Shown piece by piece: positions 5,038 through 11,264 of a stretch of 11,264 nt of DNA. Numbering within the stretch: the stretch's first letter is position 1; each line of letters opens with the position of its first letter. The stretch is from positions 1-11,264 of the forward strand of contig CAMEGD010000040.1 of NCBI GenBank assembly GCA_945916025.1, given 5' to 3'. The notes under the pieces were generated by a model. It was not told the origin of the DNA, ran no database searches, and saw only the letters and a list, made by a program, of their open reading frames with translations. Source of the stretch: an uncultured Clostridia bacterium. GTDB taxonomy: Bacteria > Bacillota > Clostridia > Tissierellales > Peptoniphilaceae. The position numbers and the translations under genes are program-made.

Positions 5038-6627
5038 ATGTCACTAACTAGTTCAATTATTAAATCAGAAACAAATAGAAAATCTGGAGTTCTTATGCAC
5101 ATAAGTTCTCTACCAGGACCTTTTGGAATTGGGACCTTAGGGAAAGAGGCTAAAAATTTTATAGACTTCTTATCAGAAACAGGACAAAAATACTGGCAAA
5201 TGCTACCAGTAGGCCCTACTGGTTATGGAGATTCCCCTTACCAGTCCTTTTCAACTTATGCAGGAAACCCTTATTTTATTAATATAGAAGATCTTAAAGA
5301 CAAGGGCTTAATTTTGGAAGAAGAAACCTGGACCCTTTATGATGGACACAATATAGAAAAAGTAGACTTTGAGAGATTGTCCAAGGAAAGACTTCCACTT
5401 TATAAATTAGCATTTTCAAGGTTTGACATAAATGACAAGGACTTTAAAAAATTTAAAAGAAAAAACAAAAGCTGGCTAGAAGACTACTCACTTTTTATGA
5501 CCTTAAAAGACCGCCATGAGGGAAAACAGTGGAATAAGTGGGACAAAGAATACAAGTTTAGAAAAGAGATTGCTCTTTCTAAAATAAAAAAAGAAGATGA
5601 TTTTGAGTTTTATAACTTCTTACAATATATGTTTTTTTCACAATGGCAAGATTTAAAGACCTACGCCATGGAAAAGAACATTCTACTTATAGGAGACCTA
5701 CCAATTTATGTAGCTGAAGACTCTGCTGATGTATGGGCAAACCAAAAGGTATTTAAACTAGACGAGGATTTGCTCCCAAAGGTTGTAGGTGGAGTTCCTC
5801 CAGATTATTTTTCTAAGGATGGACAACTTTGGGGCAATCCAATTTATGATTGGGACTATTTAGAAGAAACTGAATACAAGTGGTGGCTAGATAGGATAGA
5901 TTGGAATCATCAGATTTTTGACCTACTAAGATTTGATCACTTTAGAGGTTTTGAATCCTTTTGGGAAGTTCCTTATGGTGATAAGACAGCTGTTAATGGC
6001 AAGTGGGAAAAGGGACCTGGTATTAAGTTCTTTAATAAGATAAAGGAAGTTTTAGGAGATATACCAGTTATTGCAGAAGATCTTGGAGACTTAACTGAAG
6101 AGGTAGTAGACCTTGTTGAAGAAAGTGGATTTCCAGGGATGAACATTCTCTTATTTTCCTTCGGACCTAGGGCAGACTCCCAGTACCTACCTCACAATGT
6201 TAAACAAAATTCAGTAATGTATGTGGGAACCCACGACAATGATACCATCCTTGGGTGGCTAAAGTCTGGAGATCCAGAAGAAATAGAATTTGCCAGGGAA
6301 TATTTTAATTTAACTTTAGAAGAAACTTTTAATTGGGGCCTTATTAGGGGAGCTTTAACAAGTCCATCTAATTTATGTATTATACAAATGCAAGATATTT
6401 TGCTCTTAGATAATTTTGCCAGGATGAACACTCCTGGTGTTCTTGGAGGAAACTGGTCTTGGAGAATGAAAAAAGAAGACCTAGGTCCACTTGCAAAAAT
6501 AAAATTAGAAAAATTAACTAGAATTTCTGGACGATATAACAAATCCTTAGAAGAAATTCAGGCAGAAGAAGCCTTAGAAGAAGCCCTAGAAATTGCCTTA
6601 GAAAGTAATATGGACAACTTAGACTAA
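5038..6627 (+). CDS. malQ: 4-alpha-glucanotransferase (amylomaltase, GH77)
   Basis: A 529-residue GH77 enzyme that transfers maltooligosaccharide segments between alpha-1,4-glucans (disproportionation, releasing glucose). Family motifs are in order: GVLMHISSLPGPFGIGTLG, SPYQSFSTYAGNP, GDLPIYVAEDSADVW, GGVPPDYFSKDGQLWGNP, LRFDHFRGFESFW with nucleophile D300, VIAEDLG with acid/base E347, and GTHDNDT with the transition-state Asp D400. The spacing matches Thermus aquaticus amylomaltase (293/340/395). The catalytic part ends near TRISGRY. About 27 further residues form an unusual Glu/Ala/Leu-rich acidic tail. The ATG at 5038 has only a modest AAAGG upstream. A membrane-anchored hydrolase follows 15 nt downstream, probably in the same operon. 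No glycogen or maltodextrin phosphorylase gene is nearby. The likely role is cytoplasmic turnover of glycogen or imported maltodextrin. Confidence 0.96.
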   Translation: MSLTSSIIKSETNRKSGVLMHISSLPGPFGIGTLGKEAKNFIDFLSETGQKYWQMLPVGPTGYGDSPYQSFSTYAGNPYFINIEDLKDKGLILEEETWTLYDGHNIEKVDFERLSKERLPLYKLAFSRFDINDKDFKKFKRKNKSWLEDYSLFMTLKDRHEGKQWNKWDKEYKFRKEIALSKIKKEDDFEFYNFLQYMFFSQWQDLKTYAMEKNILLIGDLPIYVAEDSADVWANQKVFKLDEDLLPKVVGGVPPDYFSKDGQLWGNPIYDWDYLEETEYKWWLDRIDWNHQIFDLLRFDHFRGFESFWEVPYGDKTAVNGKWEKGPGIKFFNKIKEVLGDIPVIAEDLGDLTEEVVDLVEESGFPGMNILLFSFGPRADSQYLPHNVKQNSVMYVGTHDNDTILGWLKSGDPEEIEFAREYFNLTLEETFNWGLIRGALTSPSNLCIIQMQDILLLDNFARMNTPGVLGGNWSWRMKKEDLGPLAKIKLEKLTRISGRYNKSLEEIQAEEALEEALEIALESNMDNLD

Positions 6628-6642
6628 AAGGGGGGATTATTC

Positions 6643-7551
6643 ATGGAGAAACTATATATTTTAGCAGCTATTCTTATTATAGGGTTTTTTGCTATTGGAA
6701 ACTACTTTTATAACTTTTCCCTAAATGCAAGAAAGGATAAGTCTGAAGTATTTAAGAACAATCAAGCAGGAGACTTTGTAGGAGAAAAGCCTGAAGATAT
6801 TAAATGGTTTTTAGAAAACAAAGAAGAAATAAGTATGAAATCAACTACAGGACTTGATCTTGTTGCCTATAGGTTTAAAAATGACTCTAATCTTTGGGCT
6901 ATAGTTATTCATGGTTATACTGGAAAAGGCCAAGACATGGGATTTTTTGCTAAAAAATTTTACGATATGGGCTTTAATGTCTTAGTCCCAGACTTATTAG
7001 GACACGGACAAAGTGGTGGAAACACAATAACAATGGGTGGACTTGATTCAAATGACATAATTAAGTGGACGGACAAGATCTCTATAGAAGAAGTGGATCC
7101 TAAAATCCTTTTATTTGGAATATCCATGGGGGCAGCTACAGTATTAAATACTATAGGGAAAAATCCTCCTAAGAATGTTCTTGCCTTTATAGAAGACAGT
7201 GGATATATAAATGTAGAAGAAATTTTTTCCCACCAACTAAAAAAAATGTTTAAGGTACCTAAATTTTTAGTTATGCCACCAGCAAACTTAGTTACTAGAA
7301 TAAGAGGAGGTTACTTTCTAAATAGGGTGGATGCATCTAATAGTATAAAAAATGCAAAAATACCAGGTCTAATATTACACGGGGATATGGATGACTTTGT
7401 ACCAGTTGACAATGCATATAGGTTATATGAAATGTTAAATAATGAAAAGGAAATTCACATATCTAAAGGAGCTATCCATGTTCAAGGTGCCCTAATTGAT
7501 AAGGATTACTGGAAAGTAGTAGAGAACTTTGTAAATAAATATATAAAATAA
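6643..7551 (+). CDS. Membrane-anchored alpha/beta hydrolase
   Basis: A 302-residue protein with one N-terminal hydrophobic helix (about residues 4-24, YILAAILIIGFFAIGNYFY) followed by an alpha/beta-hydrolase domain. The helix could be an uncleaved anchor or a signal peptide; no lipobox cysteine is visible. The oxyanion-side motif is VIHGYTGKG. The nucleophile elbow is GISMG with S161, the acid is D250 in HGDMDDFVP, and the histidine is H279 in GAIHVQG, so the catalytic triad is complete. VPDLLGHGQSGG is typical of this fold. It resembles the Bacillus YqkD/YfhR type of uncharacterised serine hydrolases; the substrate is unknown and could be an ester or peptide-like compound. The ATG at 6643 follows a strong GGGGGG Shine-Dalgarno, 15 nt after malQ, so co-expression with malQ is likely, but this does not reveal a shared pathway. 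A bidirectional terminator follows. Confidence 0.85.
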   Translation: MEKLYILAAILIIGFFAIGNYFYNFSLNARKDKSEVFKNNQAGDFVGEKPEDIKWFLENKEEISMKSTTGLDLVAYRFKNDSNLWAIVIHGYTGKGQDMGFFAKKFYDMGFNVLVPDLLGHGQSGGNTITMGGLDSNDIIKWTDKISIEEVDPKILLFGISMGAATVLNTIGKNPPKNVLAFIEDSGYINVEEIFSHQLKKMFKVPKFLVMPPANLVTRIRGGYFLNRVDASNSIKNAKIPGLILHGDMDDFVPVDNAYRLYEMLNNEKEIHISKGAIHVQGALIDKDYWKVVENFVNKYIK

Positions 7552-7586
7552 AAAATAAATCCGGCCTAGAAATTAGGTCGGATTTT
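7550..7586. terminator. Bidirectional terminator between the hydrolase and brnQ
   Basis: ATCCGGCCTA (7559-7568) pairs with TAGGTCGGAT (7574-7583) through one G-T pair across a five-base loop GAAAT. TTTT follows on the plus strand. The AAAAAATAAA stretch before the stem supplies the U-rich tail for brnQ transcripts on the minus strand. Confidence 0.88.
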
Positions 7587-7592
7587 GTCCTT

Positions 7593-8945
7593 TTAAGCTT
7601 TTTTATTTTTAAGGATTTCATTAACTACAAATATAAGTCCTAAGACAATTGCTGGAACTATCCAAGCAAAGCCTTCAGTTGCAAGTGGTAGAGATTCGAT
7701 AATCTTTATTGGAGTATCAAAATTTACTCTTTCAGGTGTGATATTTGCAAAGAATGGACTAATATTTAGCCTTTCTAGTAAGGAATTAATTTGGTCTTCA
7801 GCTGCTAAGAAATTTTGTATTACTGAAAATACTAAAGCTCCTAAACATGCCCCCTTATATACTGATTTGTACTTAATAAACTTATCAAACAAAGATAATA
7901 TTATCAGCACAATAGTTACTGGATACATTACTGTAAGTAGGGGAACAGATAGGGAAATAATAGTATCTACACCATTAATAGCAAAAAAGGCACTAAAGGC
8001 ACATACTATATAAACTACATTTCTGTAGGATAACTTATCATAAAGACCTGAAAAGAACTCGCCAGCTGTAGCTACTAGTCCAACTGACGTGGTTAAACAT
8101 GCAAGACCTACTGCTATTGCTAAAATAATAGAACCTACATTACCTAGTAATTGACCTACAAGAGACATTAACAAGTCTGCCCTTGAAAGGTCATTTGAAA
8201 ATATCCCTGATCCAGTAGCTCCTAAGTATACAAAGCCACCATAAACCATAAACAAACCTAAAGCAGCAATTACTCCTGCAATAATAGTTATATTTATTTG
8301 GTCTTTTAGTTTGTTATATCCCTTTTCCTTAATAGATTGGATAATTATTGTTGCAAAAATTAAAGAAGCTAAGGCATCCATTGTTTGGTATCCTTCTTCA
8401 AAGCCTCTAATAAAATTCTCACTAGATCCATTGTCTATTGGGACTCCTATTGGACTAAAAATTCCCGTAAAAATAATAATAGCTAAAACTATTAATAAAA
8501 GTGGAGTTAGGATAGTCCCTACCTTATCAATTACAGAACTTGCATTTAAGGTAAAAAACATAGTAATGAGGAAAAATACAATGGCACTTATAACAGGGCT
8601 GATACTTGGAAAAATTGGGCTAATACTAAGCTCGTGGGTAACAGCAGCAGTTCTTGGAATAGCCAAAAGTGGCCCTATACATAGGACTATCATAAAAGTT
8701 AAAAACATAGCAGGCTTTTCTCCTAGGTGTTTTGCAACATCCTTGGTTTTTCCTCCAGCCTTAGCAGCAGCTATTACTCCCAAAACAGGCAAACCAACTC
8801 CAGTTAGCATAAAACCAACCATGGCAGAGAAGAATTTGTCTCCAGCAATAAGTCCTAAAGTAGGTGGGAATATTAAATTTCCAGCTCCTAAAAACATAGC
8901 AAAAAGAGCAAAGCCTACAACTATAATATCTTTAAATTTTTTCAC
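7593..8945 (-). CDS. brnQ: Branched-chain amino acid:cation symporter, LIVCS family
   Basis: A 450-residue, very hydrophobic protein with about 12 predicted transmembrane helices. It begins with the LIVCS-family signature (FALFAMFLGAGNLIFPPTLG, residues about 13-32), continues with GVGLPVLGVIAAAKAGG, and ends in a short lysine-rich cytoplasmic tail (EILKNKKA). The family imports leucine, isoleucine and valine with sodium or protons through the cytoplasmic membrane. The start is GTG at 8945, chosen because AGGAGGTT stands just before it and the signature lies close behind. Its promoter (8966-8994) would start transcription only about 14 nt before the GTG, so the leader is nearly all Shine-Dalgarno. 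It is monocistronic. A CodY-box-like tandem sequence lies further upstream, which would suit a branched-chain amino acid transporter. Family assignment is firm; ion and substrate preference are not determined. Confidence 0.95.
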   Translation of the reverse strand: MKKFKDIIVVGFALFAMFLGAGNLIFPPTLGLIAGDKFFSAMVGFMLTGVGLPVLGVIAAAKAGGKTKDVAKHLGEKPAMFLTFMIVLCIGPLLAIPRTAAVTHELSISPIFPSISPVISAIVFFLITMFFTLNASSVIDKVGTILTPLLLIVLAIIIFTGIFSPIGVPIDNGSSENFIRGFEEGYQTMDALASLIFATIIIQSIKEKGYNKLKDQINITIIAGVIAALGLFMVYGGFVYLGATGSGIFSNDLSRADLLMSLVGQLLGNVGSIILAIAVGLACLTTSVGLVATAGEFFSGLYDKLSYRNVVYIVCAFSAFFAINGVDTIISLSVPLLTVMYPVTIVLIILSLFDKFIKYKSVYKGACLGALVFSVIQNFLAAEDQINSLLERLNISPFFANITPERVNFDTPIKIIESLPLATEGFAWIVPAIVLGLIFVVNEILKNKKA

Positions 8946-8965
8946 AAGAACCTCCTAACATTTGT

Positions 8966-8994
8966 ATTATATAGGAAGGAGAAAATACAGTCAA
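8966..8994 (-). promoter_or_regulatory. brnQ promoter
   Basis: On the minus strand TTGACT (8994-8989) is followed by a 17-nt spacer and a perfect TATAAT (8971-8966). Transcription should begin near 8959, only a few bases before the AGGAGG of brnQ. Confidence 0.8.
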
Positions 8995-9068
8995 ATACAT
9001 ATTTACAAGGATTTTCCTCAAAATTCATATAGACTAAAATTTTATGGGAAAAGGTTTTTATACTGAAA

Positions 9069-9093
9069 TAATTTTTGAAAATTTTTGAAAATA
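9069..9093. promoter_or_regulatory. Tandem ATTTTTGAAA repeat, possible overlapping CodY boxes
   Basis: Two exact copies of ATTTTTGAAA lie head to tail (9071-9080, 9081-9090), a 10-base period that puts both on one DNA face. Read as 15-mers, 9069-9083 and 9079-9093 each differ from the Firmicute CodY consensus AATTTTCWGAAAATT at three positions. CodY senses branched-chain amino acids and commonly represses their transporters. The element lies about 75 bp upstream of the brnQ -35 and 17 bp upstream of the divergent oxygenase -35. In DNA this AT-rich the match could be chance or simply intrinsic curvature. Confidence 0.3.
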
Positions 9094-9109
9094 TTAGAAT
9101 TGTTAAATA

Positions 9110-9138
9110 TTGATTTTTACAAAATTTAGATATATTAT
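9110..9138 (+). promoter_or_regulatory. Probable promoter of the Rieske oxygenase gene
   Basis: TTGATT (9110-9115) and TATTAT (9133-9138) are separated by 17 nt; the -10 matches five of six bases. Transcription would begin near 9145, about 25 nt before the ATG. The ribosome binding site in between is weak (AAGAG). Confidence 0.55.
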
Positions 9139-9169
9139 AAAGAATAATATGTTATAAGAGTAATTAAAG

Positions 9170-10140
9170 ATGATAAAAAATAACTGGTATGCAGTTTTAA
9201 AATCTAAAGATGTAAAGAAAAATGAAGTAGTAGGAGTTACAAGACTTAACAAAAAATTAGCCTTTTTTAGAGAAGATAATGGAAAATTAAATTGCGCAAT
9301 GGATGTTTGTGCCCATAGGGGAGCTTCCCTTGGAAAGGGAAGGGTTGAAAACAACTGTATAAAGTGTCCTTTTCATGGAATTGAGTATAAGAGAGATGGG
9401 ACTTGTACAAGGGTGCCATTAGAAGGTCTTAGTTCTGATGCTGACTACTCTAGGCTTAATCTAATTCACTTCCACGTAAGGGAGATTAATGACATAGTTT
9501 ATTTTTGGTACGGAGATGGGGACCCAGTAGACCAGCCTGATTATTTTGAAGAAGTTATAGATATGGAATATAGTGGACTAGTAGATCACTGGAATGTGCA
9601 CTACTCTAGAATAATTGAAAACCAACTAGATGTAACTCATTTGCCTTTTGTTCATCACAACGCAATAGGCAGGGGTAATAAAATCTAGCTAATGGTCCAA
9701 GGACGATTTGGCTTGATGACAATACCTTACTTACAAGTGCAAATAATGAGGTAGACAATGGCCAAAAGTCTCTTTCAAATGAAGATGCAAAAATTAAAAA
9801 GACAAATTTAAAATTCAAGTTTCCAAATATTTGGCTAAATACTATTCACGATAAAATGAGAGTCTTGGCATATTTTGTTTCTGTAGATGAAGAAAGCTCA
9901 CTTTTTTGTATTAGATTCTATAACAAGATGACTGGAGTCAAACCAGTAGACAAGTTTATTTCTTTTTTAGGAAAGTATGGAAATCTGATAGTAGAAAGGC
10001 AGGACAAGAGAATTGTTCAAACCCAATTACCTAAGAAAACTTCTTTAAAAATGGGAGAAAACTTAGTAAAGGGAGATATGCCTATAATTAAGTATAGGAG
10101 AAAAAGACAAGCCTTGAAAGAAAAATCCAAGTCTAACTAA
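9170..10140 (+). pseudogene. Rieske non-haem iron oxygenase, interrupted by a one-base frameshift
   Basis: Two reading frames together make one Rieske-type oxygenase of about 323 residues. The first frame (9170-9688) carries the [2Fe-2S] Rieske motif C47-x-H49 ... C66-P-F-H69 with the standard 16-residue gap. It also carries the mononuclear iron motif D154-V-T-H157-L-P-F-V-H162, then stops at TAG 9686-9688. From about 9682 the -1 frame is open without a stop to 10140; it resumes with L-A-N-G-P directly after G-R-G-N-K, where homologues continue uninterrupted. It contains the E-R-Q-D-K segment whose Asp (about 279 after frame repair) suits the third iron ligand. One base appears lost at or beside AAAA (9680-9683). 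No slippery heptamer is present, so programmed shifting is unlikely. The family comprises O2- and NAD(P)H-dependent oxygenases (aromatic-ring hydroxylase alpha, pheophorbide a oxygenase-like); the substrate is unknown and no reductase gene is adjacent. Both halves keep family residues, so the lesion is recent or a sequencing error. Confidence 0.85.
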
Positions 10141-10199
10141 AAATTATATTTAAATAAAATACCTTAGGGTATTATTGTAGTATAAAAAAGGAGGCTCTA

Positions 10200-10769
10200 A
10201 TGACAGCTCAAATTTCCAATAAATTTATATACCAAGAAAATGATTTTGATGTTTTAGGCTATAGCAAAGATTTAGAATTTAGCCCAAGGGATTATGGCTT
10301 AAGGCCTGTTGCCCTACATTCAGCCCTATGGTCAGGCTACTATTACGAATTAGAAGTAGTAAATAATCAACTAGTGATAAAAAATCTATATATAAATAAC
10401 TCTGAGAATGATTATCCAGAAATATTAGGAGTTTTACCAGATGATAGGAAGGAAGATTTAGGCTTGTATGTGTACCTTTCTGTAAATATACCCCTAGACT
10501 ATTCTGGAAAGGTCTTGTTAGGAGCAGGATTTATAAATAAGTATTATCACCATATGGGTTATCAAGAACCATACGCCTATGAAAATTTATTTATTCTAAC
10601 CTTTAGAGATGGGATTCTTGTAGAGGGTGAGGATATCTCTAAAAAGGCTGCCCTAGAAAGAGAAGAAGTAGATAAAGACCCACTAGGATATATGGAAAAG
10701 GAAAAGAGTATTTTATCAGAATATATAGAAAATGCTTTTAGTCTAGATATAGATGGATATTATCTATAA
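10200..10769 (+). CDS. Hypothetical protein of unknown function
   Basis: A 189-residue soluble protein with no signal peptide or membrane segment. It is rich in acidic and aromatic residues: tyrosine is frequent (WSGYYYELEV, FINKYYHHMGYQEPYAYENL). The start MTAQISNKFIY, the later SALWSGYYYELEV followed by NNQLVIKNLYIN, and a GAGFINKYYHHMG stretch recall a family of bacterial hypothetical proteins that begin M-x-x-Q-I-S and carry a C-W-R-G-Y motif. Here that position reads L-W-S-G-Y. The resemblance is from memory, and I assign no function. The ATG at 10200 follows a strong AGGAGG (10189-10194) with five-base spacing, so it should be well translated. It lies 59 nt after the broken oxygenase with no clear terminator between. 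A short inverted repeat AATACC/GGTATT (10158-10173) and a TATAAA (10181-10186) lie in that gap. A strong terminator follows. Confidence 0.75.
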   Translation: MTAQISNKFIYQENDFDVLGYSKDLEFSPRDYGLRPVALHSALWSGYYYELEVVNNQLVIKNLYINNSENDYPEILGVLPDDRKEDLGLYVYLSVNIPLDYSGKVLLGAGFINKYYHHMGYQEPYAYENLFILTFRDGILVEGEDISKKAALEREEVDKDPLGYMEKEKSILSEYIENAFSLDIDGYYL

Positions 10770-10775
10770 ATAAAA

Positions 10776-10821
10776 AAGTTTTGCTTATTGATTAATTTCA
10801 AAAAGCAAAACTTATTTTTTT
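10776..10821. terminator. Strong intrinsic terminator, probably bidirectional
   Basis: AAGTTTTGCTT (10776-10786) pairs perfectly with AAGCAAAACTT (10803-10813). An inner TTGA/TCAA pairing (10788-10791 with 10798-10801) closes the loop. ATTTTTTT follows on the plus strand and an A-rich run (TAAATAAAAAA) precedes it. It ends the hypothetical gene and can serve the opposing membrane-protein gene. Confidence 0.9.
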
Positions 10822-10838
10822 GCTTACAAAAATATCCC

Positions 10839-11243
10839 CTATCTTCCAATCCTAACCTTAAACCTACTTGGAGCCAGTTTGTAAACTAATACTAAAGCAA
10901 CTACACTGTATATTATGGTAACTCCTATAAAAATTGGAGCAACTAAAGAACCACTTAGGTTTGAAGTCATGGAAATATAACAAATAATATAAACAAGAAA
11001 GTTTATTATTTTATATATTGGATGCTTAAGTTCATATTCATCAGTATAGGGCTGAAAAATATAATAGATGAACAAGGTATGAACTGAGAAAAATACCCAC
11101 ATTGAAATACTTTGAATAATAATCAAGAGTACAGAAAGGGGATTTGGACTCTCAAGTGCAAATATTATTCCCATAGCTACTGTTATCATAATCACAGGAA
11201 GGCTATTCCATAGTAGAAGTTTTTTTAACCTGTGTTTAAACAC
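10839..11243 (-). CDS. Small four-helix membrane protein, unknown function (5' end uncertain)
   Basis: About 134 residues with four hydrophobic segments (about 12-30, 36-63, 76-92 and 99-121) and a basic N-terminus (KHRLKK) and C-terminus (SRFKVRIGR). It is therefore an integral cytoplasmic-membrane protein with both ends probably inside. I recognise no family motif, catalytic residue or conserved cysteine pair. The GTG at 11243 has no Shine-Dalgarno and falls inside the perfect palindrome that ends the window. Codons 1-2 lie in the mirrored half and codons 3-11 in the original half. If the mirror is an artefact, the true start lies beyond the window and the gene is partial. The downstream end is sound: it stops with TAG at 10841-10839, just before a terminator usable on this strand. 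Confidence 0.6.
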   Translation of the reverse strand: MFKHRLKKLLLWNSLPVIMITVAMGIIFALESPNPLSVLLIIIQSISMWVFFSVHTLFIYYIFQPYTDEYELKHPIYKIINFLVYIICYISMTSNLSGSLVAPIFIGVTIIYSVVALVLVYKLAPSRFKVRIGR

Positions 11244-11264
11244 AGGTTAAAAAAACTTCTACTA
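11211..11264. repeat. Perfect 54-base palindrome at the window edge
   Basis: Bases 11211-11237 are followed immediately by their exact reverse complement, 11238-11264, with no loop and no mismatch. The inner core is AACCTGTG-TTTAAA-CACAGGTT. The palindrome includes coding sequence of the membrane-protein gene and ends on the last base given. A fold-back or assembly-graph end explains it better than a natural site; a genuine terminator or replication palindrome is possible but would normally have a loop and lie outside a gene. Confidence 0.9.

Noticed and set aside
6192..6542. Minus-strand open frame (116 codons) inside malQ
   Set aside because: It is a shadow of conserved GH77 coding sequence with no start signals.
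8311..8958. Long plus-strand open frame (215 codons) opposite brnQ
   Set aside because: It is antisense to a clear LIVCS transporter, lacks a ribosome binding site, and its residues mirror the hydrophobic codons of brnQ.
9677..9690. Programmed -1 frameshifting in the oxygenase gene
   Set aside because: The in-frame codons around the shift do not form an X-XXY-YYZ slippery heptamer and no stimulatory hairpin or pseudoknot is evident just downstream.
9856..10140. Separate small gene downstream of the oxygenase frame
   Set aside because: Its frame is open upstream to about 9682 and continues the Rieske oxygenase catalytic domain; the ATG at 9856 is internal and has no ribosome binding site.
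10158..10173. AATACC/GGTATT inverted repeat as an operator or terminator
   Set aside because: Only six base pairs with no T run and no recognised regulator consensus; mentioned with the downstream gene but too weak to call.
1..11264. Mobile element, CRISPR array, tRNA/rRNA gene, toxin-antitoxin or defence system
   Set aside because: No transposase, integrase, target duplications, spaced direct repeats, tRNA-like folds or defence domains are seen; the window reads as ordinary core and metabolic chromosome.

Overview
The window is AT-rich chromosomal DNA (by eye about one third G+C) with AGA/AGG arginine codons, strong AGGAGG-type ribosome binding sites, TTGACA/TATAAT-like promoters and hairpin-plus-T-run terminators. 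This points to a low-GC Firmicute. The gene content (trmR/trhP, infC-rpmI-rplT with a Firmicute-style leader, BrnQ, GH77 amylomaltase) suits an anaerobic clostridial or Tissierellia-type organism, possibly Peptoniphilaceae. That family guess comes from general resemblance and was not tested.

Layout. Positions 1-1504 (+) hold the end of a TrmR-like tRNA O-methyltransferase overlapping a U32-family TrhP-like protein by 4 nt. Together they form a wobble-uridine modification pair. Positions 1510-2831 (+) are a complete translation operon: a strong promoter, a structured leader with an attenuator-like terminator, infC (apparently starting at a rare AUA codon), rpmI, rplT and a terminator. Positions 2856-3860 (+) carry a solitary HutG-like ureohydrolase, which converges through a shared terminator on a (-) strand threonine aldolase (3905-4921). 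A short divergent promoter region separates the aldolase from malQ (5038-6627, +). malQ is followed 15 nt later by a membrane-anchored alpha/beta hydrolase (6643-7551). Another shared terminator separates that hydrolase from brnQ (7593-8945, -). The brnQ upstream region contains a tandem repeat resembling overlapping CodY boxes and a divergent promoter for a Rieske non-haem iron oxygenase (9170-10140, +). The oxygenase is broken by a single-base frameshift. Then come a hypothetical protein with a strong ribosome binding site (10200-10769, +), a strong terminator, and a four-helix membrane protein (10839-11243, -).

The last 54 bases (11211-11264) are a perfect loopless palindrome that runs to the final base. 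This looks more like a fold-back or assembly end than biology, and it makes the start of the last gene unreliable.

How the genes relate. The left 2.8 kb is about translation: tRNA U34 modification, initiation factor 3 and two 50S proteins. The rest is a set of small transcription units for amino-acid and glucan metabolism (HutG-like, threonine aldolase, MalQ, BrnQ). I see no tRNA or rRNA gene, CRISPR array, insertion sequence, phage gene or defence system. The items most worth checking are the AUA start and leader of infC, the frameshifted Rieske oxygenase in a presumed anaerobe, the possible CodY sites beside brnQ, and the terminal palindrome. No intergenic stretch exceeds 300 bases; the longest are 8946-9169 and 1505-1678.
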